From the NCBI GenBank assembly GCA_017481395.1, contig JAFUPE010000025.1, positions 1-17,945 of the forward strand: a stretch of 17,945 nucleotides of DNA. Reading direction: 5' to 3'. Each line of letters starts with the position of its first letter. The stretch's first letter is position 1. The notes under the pieces are model-generated. The model did not search any database and had not been told where the DNA came from. It was given only the letters and a program-made list of their open reading frames with translations. The translations under genes and the position numbers were made by a program. Below, piece after piece: positions 15,579 to 17,945 of this stretch. The DNA is from Ruminococcus sp. (GTDB lineage Bacteria; Bacillota_A; Clostridia; Oscillospirales; Acutalibacteraceae).

Positions 15579-17070
15579 CTAATTCTCGGAAAAGTTTGAG
15601 GTAGACCTCAACGTTTCCGTCGTGGTCTACCTCGATTCTGTCAATTACTCTTTTTAGCTGTGCATTTGTTATCAATCGCAGATTGCTGATATCCTCAATT
15701 TCTTTGAAAGTATCATTGAGTATCATCTGCAGTTGGTCGCCTTTTGTAAGGTGCTGTTCTACCATTTTCAGTTCGCTTTCAAGCCTTTCCAGTTCCAGCT
15801 TGTCCCCGCCAATTTTAGCGTTCAGTTCTTCGCGGGTGATAAGGTCATCGGTATACATATCCATATACTTCTGGCGGTTGCGTTTTAATTTTTCAATCGC
15901 TGTACGGAGCTCTTTTTCGTAGGCGGCATTTTCATCTTTTGCACGATACACTTTTTGAAACTCATTTACCACACGGCTGATAACATTTTTCTTCTTAGAA
16001 AGTATATCGGCAAAGTACTGCTCGATAACCTCTATCAGTTCGTTTTCATCAACAGTGAGAGCATTGGGACAACTGTCGGCACCTCGGTTATGCCCTGAAC
16101 ACACCCATCTTACATAGGTGTTTTTATAGGTGCGTACATTACGGCGGAATGACCATCCGCAGTCCTTGCATTTAATAAGAGTTGAGAATAGGTGCTGGTT
16201 GCTGTGCCGCTGTTTATCTACCTTAAATTTTACACCACGTTCTGTCTTGAGGTGACGGGCTTTATCAAAATCCTCATCGCTTATAATGCGAAGGTCGGGA
16301 CGCTCAACCACATACCATTCATCCTCGCTTTTTGAAGCTCGTCTGCCTGTAAGAAAGTCGGCAACTTCTTCTTTTCCGTTGATAACCTTACCTGTATAAA
16401 GTTCGTTTTCGAGAATACGGCTGACAGCGTTTTGCGTCCACTTGCAACCGCGCTTTGTTTTTATTCCTCGCTCATTAAGCATATAGGATATTTTTGAGAC
16501 ACCGTACCCTTCGTTTAAGTACCATTGGTAAATCTGACGGATGACATCAGCTTCTGCTTTGTTGATTGTCAGATTAAAATAATCGCCGATGGTTTTATCA
16601 TATCCGAATACGATATTAGGTACTCTGCCTTTTTCGGCATTTATCTTTTTTCCGAATTTAACACGCTTGGAGGTGTTTGCACTTTCCTCTTGAGCTAAAG
16701 CACCGAAAACGGTCAGTACAAACTCACTGTTTCCCATACTTGTCATATTAGCTGTAAGAAACTGGGTTTCAATACCCAGTTCACGCAGACGGCGGATATT
16801 CTGCAGAAGGTCAACGGTGTTTCGGGCAAAGCGTGATATATCCTTTACCACGACCATATCGAACAGTCCAAGTTCGGCATCTGCCATCATCCGCAGAAAT
16901 TGTTTGCGGTTTTTAATTTTTGTTCCGGACAACCCTTCATCGGCATATAGCTTTACAAGGTTATCACCGGAACGAGCTGTGTATTCAAGGAAGAAGGTTT
17001 TTTGTGCTTCAAGGGAATTAAGCTGATCTTCCTTTTCGGTTGATACACGGCAGTAGGCTGCTATATTCAT
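15538..17070 (-). CDS. Large serine recombinase (site-specific integrase)
   Basis: 510 aa. The N-terminal resolvase domain (1-150) has the nucleophile Ser10 in AAYCRVSTEKEDQ, YADEGLSGTKIKNR and KDISRFARNTVDLL. A recombinase domain (about 152-265) follows. The zinc-ribbon has four cysteines, at 301, 304, 324 and 334 (KCKDCGW, WVCSGHNRGADSC). A coiled-coil arm lies at about 375-450, and the C-terminal beta segment includes RIEVDHDGNVEVYLKLF. AGGAG is 9 bases before the ATG. Such enzymes integrate and excise conjugative or mobilizable elements at an att site and usually sit at one end of the element. That fits its position here, next to host genes on the left and mobilization frames on the right. 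An attachment site is therefore expected between about 15380 and 15540, but I could not define a core. Confidence 0.95.
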   Translation of the reverse strand: MNIAAYCRVSTEKEDQLNSLEAQKTFFLEYTARSGDNLVKLYADEGLSGTKIKNRKQFLRMMADAELGLFDMVVVKDISRFARNTVDLLQNIRRLRELGIETQFLTANMTSMGNSEFVLTVFGALAQEESANTSKRVKFGKKINAEKGRVPNIVFGYDKTIGDYFNLTINKAEADVIRQIYQWYLNEGYGVSKISYMLNERGIKTKRGCKWTQNAVSRILENELYTGKVINGKEEVADFLTGRRASKSEDEWYVVERPDLRIISDEDFDKARHLKTERGVKFKVDKQRHSNQHLFSTLIKCKDCGWSFRRNVRTYKNTYVRWVCSGHNRGADSCPNALTVDENELIEVIEQYFADILSKKKNVISRVVNEFQKVYRAKDENAAYEKELRTAIEKLKRNRQKYMDMYTDDLITREELNAKIGGDKLELERLESELKMVEQHLTKGDQLQMILNDTFKEIEDISNLRLITNAQLKRVIDRIEVDHDGNVEVYLKLFRELGLDETVPICNAPT

Positions 17071-17157
17071 TGTTTTTTCTCCTTTCCTTTGGTTTGCGAC
17101 AACACAATATCACATAAAATTTTACAAGTCCAGCAAGTATGCTGACCATTGTTTTTA

Positions 17158-17190
17158 TAAAAGCCATCCCGATTTATGCAGGATGGCTTG
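17158..17190 (-). terminator. Terminator overlapping the end of the 54-aa gene
   Basis: A 9-bp stem AAGCCATCC/GGATGGCTT (17161-17169 with 17181-17189), loop of 11, followed on the minus strand by TTTTATAAAAAC. The 5' arm is made by the last codons (Ser-His-Pro) of the 54-aa gene, and its stop codon lies in the loop. Confidence 0.75.
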
Positions 17191-17338
17191 TTGTTTCGAT
17201 GCTGTTATCAACAGCGTTTTTTATTGCTTCTTCTACTTTGGGTTTGTTAGCCTCAATAAAAAGTTTTAAAAGCTCTTCGGCGGTGTCCTCCACCGAGTTG
17301 GGATTGTTGAACTTATACTTCAAAGTAACTTTTGACAC
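17174..17338 (-). CDS. Small conserved-looking element protein, GTG start, function unknown
   Basis: 54 aa from GTG (17336-17338), which has GGAGGT 9 bases upstream. An earlier GTG at 17392 gives 72 aa but has no ribosome site of its own. The protein begins with a beta-like stretch (SKVTLKYKFNNPNS), followed by an amphipathic helix (VEDTAEELLKLFIEANKPKV) and then EEAIKNAVDNSIETTSHPA. There are no cysteines and no membrane helix. I do not recognise the family. It lies between the recombinase and the mobilization frames, where such elements often carry small accessory or excision-related proteins. It ends inside its own terminator, so it is probably not cotranscribed with the recombinase. Confidence 0.65.
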   Translation of the reverse strand: MSKVTLKYKFNNPNSVEDTAEELLKLFIEANKPKVEEAIKNAVDNSIETTSHPA

Positions 17339-17388
17339 GATGAAAGCACCTCCTGTTATCAAATCTTGTTTTACAATACATACTATGC

Positions 17389-17466
17389 TCACGCCGCTTC
17401 GGTTAGCACAGTAAAATCAATTAGTATTCCCCCTTTTCTGTCGAAGTATTCATTTCTGCTAATGAT
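17389..17466 (-). other. Overlapping short open frame linking two sORFs
   Basis: 25 codons ending at TGA (17389-17391), with no standard start except possibly ATT/ATC. The translation SRNEYFDRKGGILIDFTVLTEAA looks protein-like. Its TGA overlaps the GTG at 17392 of the longer form of the next gene (GTGA). It overlaps the 22-aa frame at 17421-17489 in the -1 register. Confidence 0.3.
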
Positions 17467-17489
17467 TTATTGCTGTTAAAATTTTGCAT
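17421..17489 (-). CDS. Possible 22-residue leader-like peptide
   Basis: ATG at 17487-17489 with AAAGGA 10 bases upstream. The peptide is MQNFNSNKSLAEMNTSTEKG followed by EY and TAA. Near its end the reading frame passes A-AAG-GGG (17430-17436), a canonical -1 slippery heptamer. A shift there would continue as GILIDFTVLTEAA and stop at 17389. Whether the product is the 22-mer, the 33-mer or nothing cannot be told from sequence alone. A homopolymer miscount in GGGGG would also explain the overlap. Confidence 0.35.
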   Translation of the reverse strand: MQNFNSNKSLAEMNTSTEKGEY

Positions 17490-17529
17490 ATAAATAAAGT
17501 CCTTTCTTTAGTTAAAATCAGTATAAAAA

Positions 17530-17561
17530 CAGAGCGTGAGATTCAGATTTTCTCACGCTCT
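17530..17561 (-). terminator. Terminator of the mobilization gene
   Basis: An 11-bp perfect stem AGAGCGTGAGA/TCTCACGCTCT (17531-17541 with 17551-17561), loop of 9, then GTTTTTAT on the minus strand. It starts directly at the stop codon of the frame that ends at 17562, which supports that frame as a real gene. Confidence 0.88.
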
Positions 17562-17945
17562 TTACATTCCGCCTAATACGGGGCCTTGGTTCTTTTTTCG
17601 CTCCCTTGGATAGTGGATTGTAGTGCAATCTTCCACAGGAGCATCTTCGTCAATTATATTACCGATATCGCCGATAAGATATGCCGCATCAACTCCAACA
17701 CTATGAGCAGTGCCGAAGGTATCAGAGATATCAGAAACATCCTGTCCGTATGCCTCTTTAGTTTGTCCTGTGCCGTACTGCGAAGCATAGAGATGTTCTG
17801 TGAACAGCTCTCTTTCATTCTCCCAACCTGTTTCTCGGTATCCGTTGTTAACTGACGGATACTCTCTGTCAGTTTTTTCGACGATGTTTCCAACGCCCTC
17901 TGAAACTGCTCGGTCGATTCTTTGGTCTGCTCGGTGTACTGAATC
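17562..17945 (-). CDS. Probable relaxase (MobA/MobL-type) C-terminus, N-terminus outside window
   Basis: 127 codons open from the window edge to a TAA that abuts a strong terminator. The sequence is acidic and rich in Gly, Tyr and Asp (TFGTAHSVGVDAAYLIGDIG, then NIIDEDAPVEDCTTIHYP) and ends in a basic tail RERKKNQGPVLGGM. No catalytic motif is in view, so the relaxase assignment rests on element context, on the way the tail reminds me of C-termini of MobA/MobL proteins in gut Clostridia, and on the nested coiled-coil frame. It could also be another mobilization or DNA-processing protein. The catalytic part would be to the right. Confidence 0.55.
   Translation of the reverse strand, partial: DSVHRADQRIDRAVSEGVGNIVEKTDREYPSVNNGYRETGWENERELFTEHLYASQYGTGQTKEAYGQDVSDISDTFGTAHSVGVDAAYLIGDIGNIIDEDAPVEDCTTIHYPRERKKNQGPVLGGM
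17654..17944 (-). CDS. Nested coiled-coil/membrane protein, MobB/MbeB-like layout, partial
   Basis: A second open frame of 96 codons, wholly inside the previous one and also running off the window. It is a heptad-like coiled coil rich in Thr, Gln, Glu, Lys and Ser (EQTKESTEQFQRALE, SSKKLTESIRQLTTDTEKQV) followed by a basic stretch (DKLKRHTDR) and one strongly hydrophobic C-terminal helix (MFLISLIPSALLIVLELM). This coiled coil plus membrane anchor resembles mobilization accessory proteins; in ColE1 the mbeB and mbeD genes lie out of frame inside the relaxase gene mbeA. It could be a chance shadow, but the organised architecture argues against that. A first ATG in view is at 17891-17893. Confidence 0.5.
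   Translation of the reverse strand: MQYTEQTKESTEQFQRALETSSKKLTESIRQLTTDTEKQVGRMKESCSQNISMLRSTAQDKLKRHTDRMFLISLIPSALLIVLELMRHILSAISVI

Noticed and set aside
17071..17157. Promoter for the recombinase and a CAGCA-AGTA-TGCTG repeat (17131-17144) as an att or regulatory site
   Set aside because: No good -35/-10 pair at a standard spacing, and the 5-bp repeat is too short to separate from chance.
1..17945. CRISPR arrays, tRNA or rRNA genes, IS elements with terminal repeats
   Set aside because: No regularly spaced repeats, no tRNA cloverleaf or rRNA signature, and no DDE transposase in any frame.

Overview
The window reads as a chromosomal segment of an anaerobic Firmicute of class Clostridia, most likely a gut Oscillospiraceae/Ruminococcaceae-type organism. 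This rests on the gene order rimP-nusA-rnpM-ylxQ-infB-rbfA-nrnA-truB, strong AGGAGG-type ribosome sites, TTG and GTG starts beside ATG, and moderate GC. The genus is inference. Everything is on the minus strand except pnp and one 40-codon gene at the left end.

Left end (1-2333): the last 618 codons of polynucleotide phosphorylase (pnp) and its terminator, then an isolated gene for a 40-residue peptide with its own near-consensus promoter, a perfect Shine-Dalgarno and a strong terminator. I do not know what this peptide does. 2334-9190: the translation/transcription operon, with genes overlapping or nearly abutting, running leftward from rimP to truB. A promoter at 9268-9296 and an intrinsic terminator only 15 nt before the rimP start (9206-9240) form an attenuator-like leader.

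9376-13887: an XRE-type regulator with four membrane helices sits behind two operator-like palindromes. Next is a response regulator - sensor kinase - HtrA protease operon with 1-nt gaps, a layout that suggests envelope-stress sensing. 14062-15267: a lone DegT/DnrJ/EryC1-type PLP aminotransferase with its own promoter and terminator.

15378-17945: one end of a mobilizable element. It has a large serine recombinase, two or three very small genes, and two overlapping open frames that run off the window. I read these as a relaxase C-terminus and a nested coiled-coil/membrane mobilization protein. Just beyond the recombinase, a start-less open frame of 66 codons overlaps the recombinase 3' end. 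It is either a gene cut by the insertion or an out-of-frame extension. The most unusual points are this remnant, the nested frames, the sORF group with a slippery-looking heptamer, and the solitary 40-aa gene.
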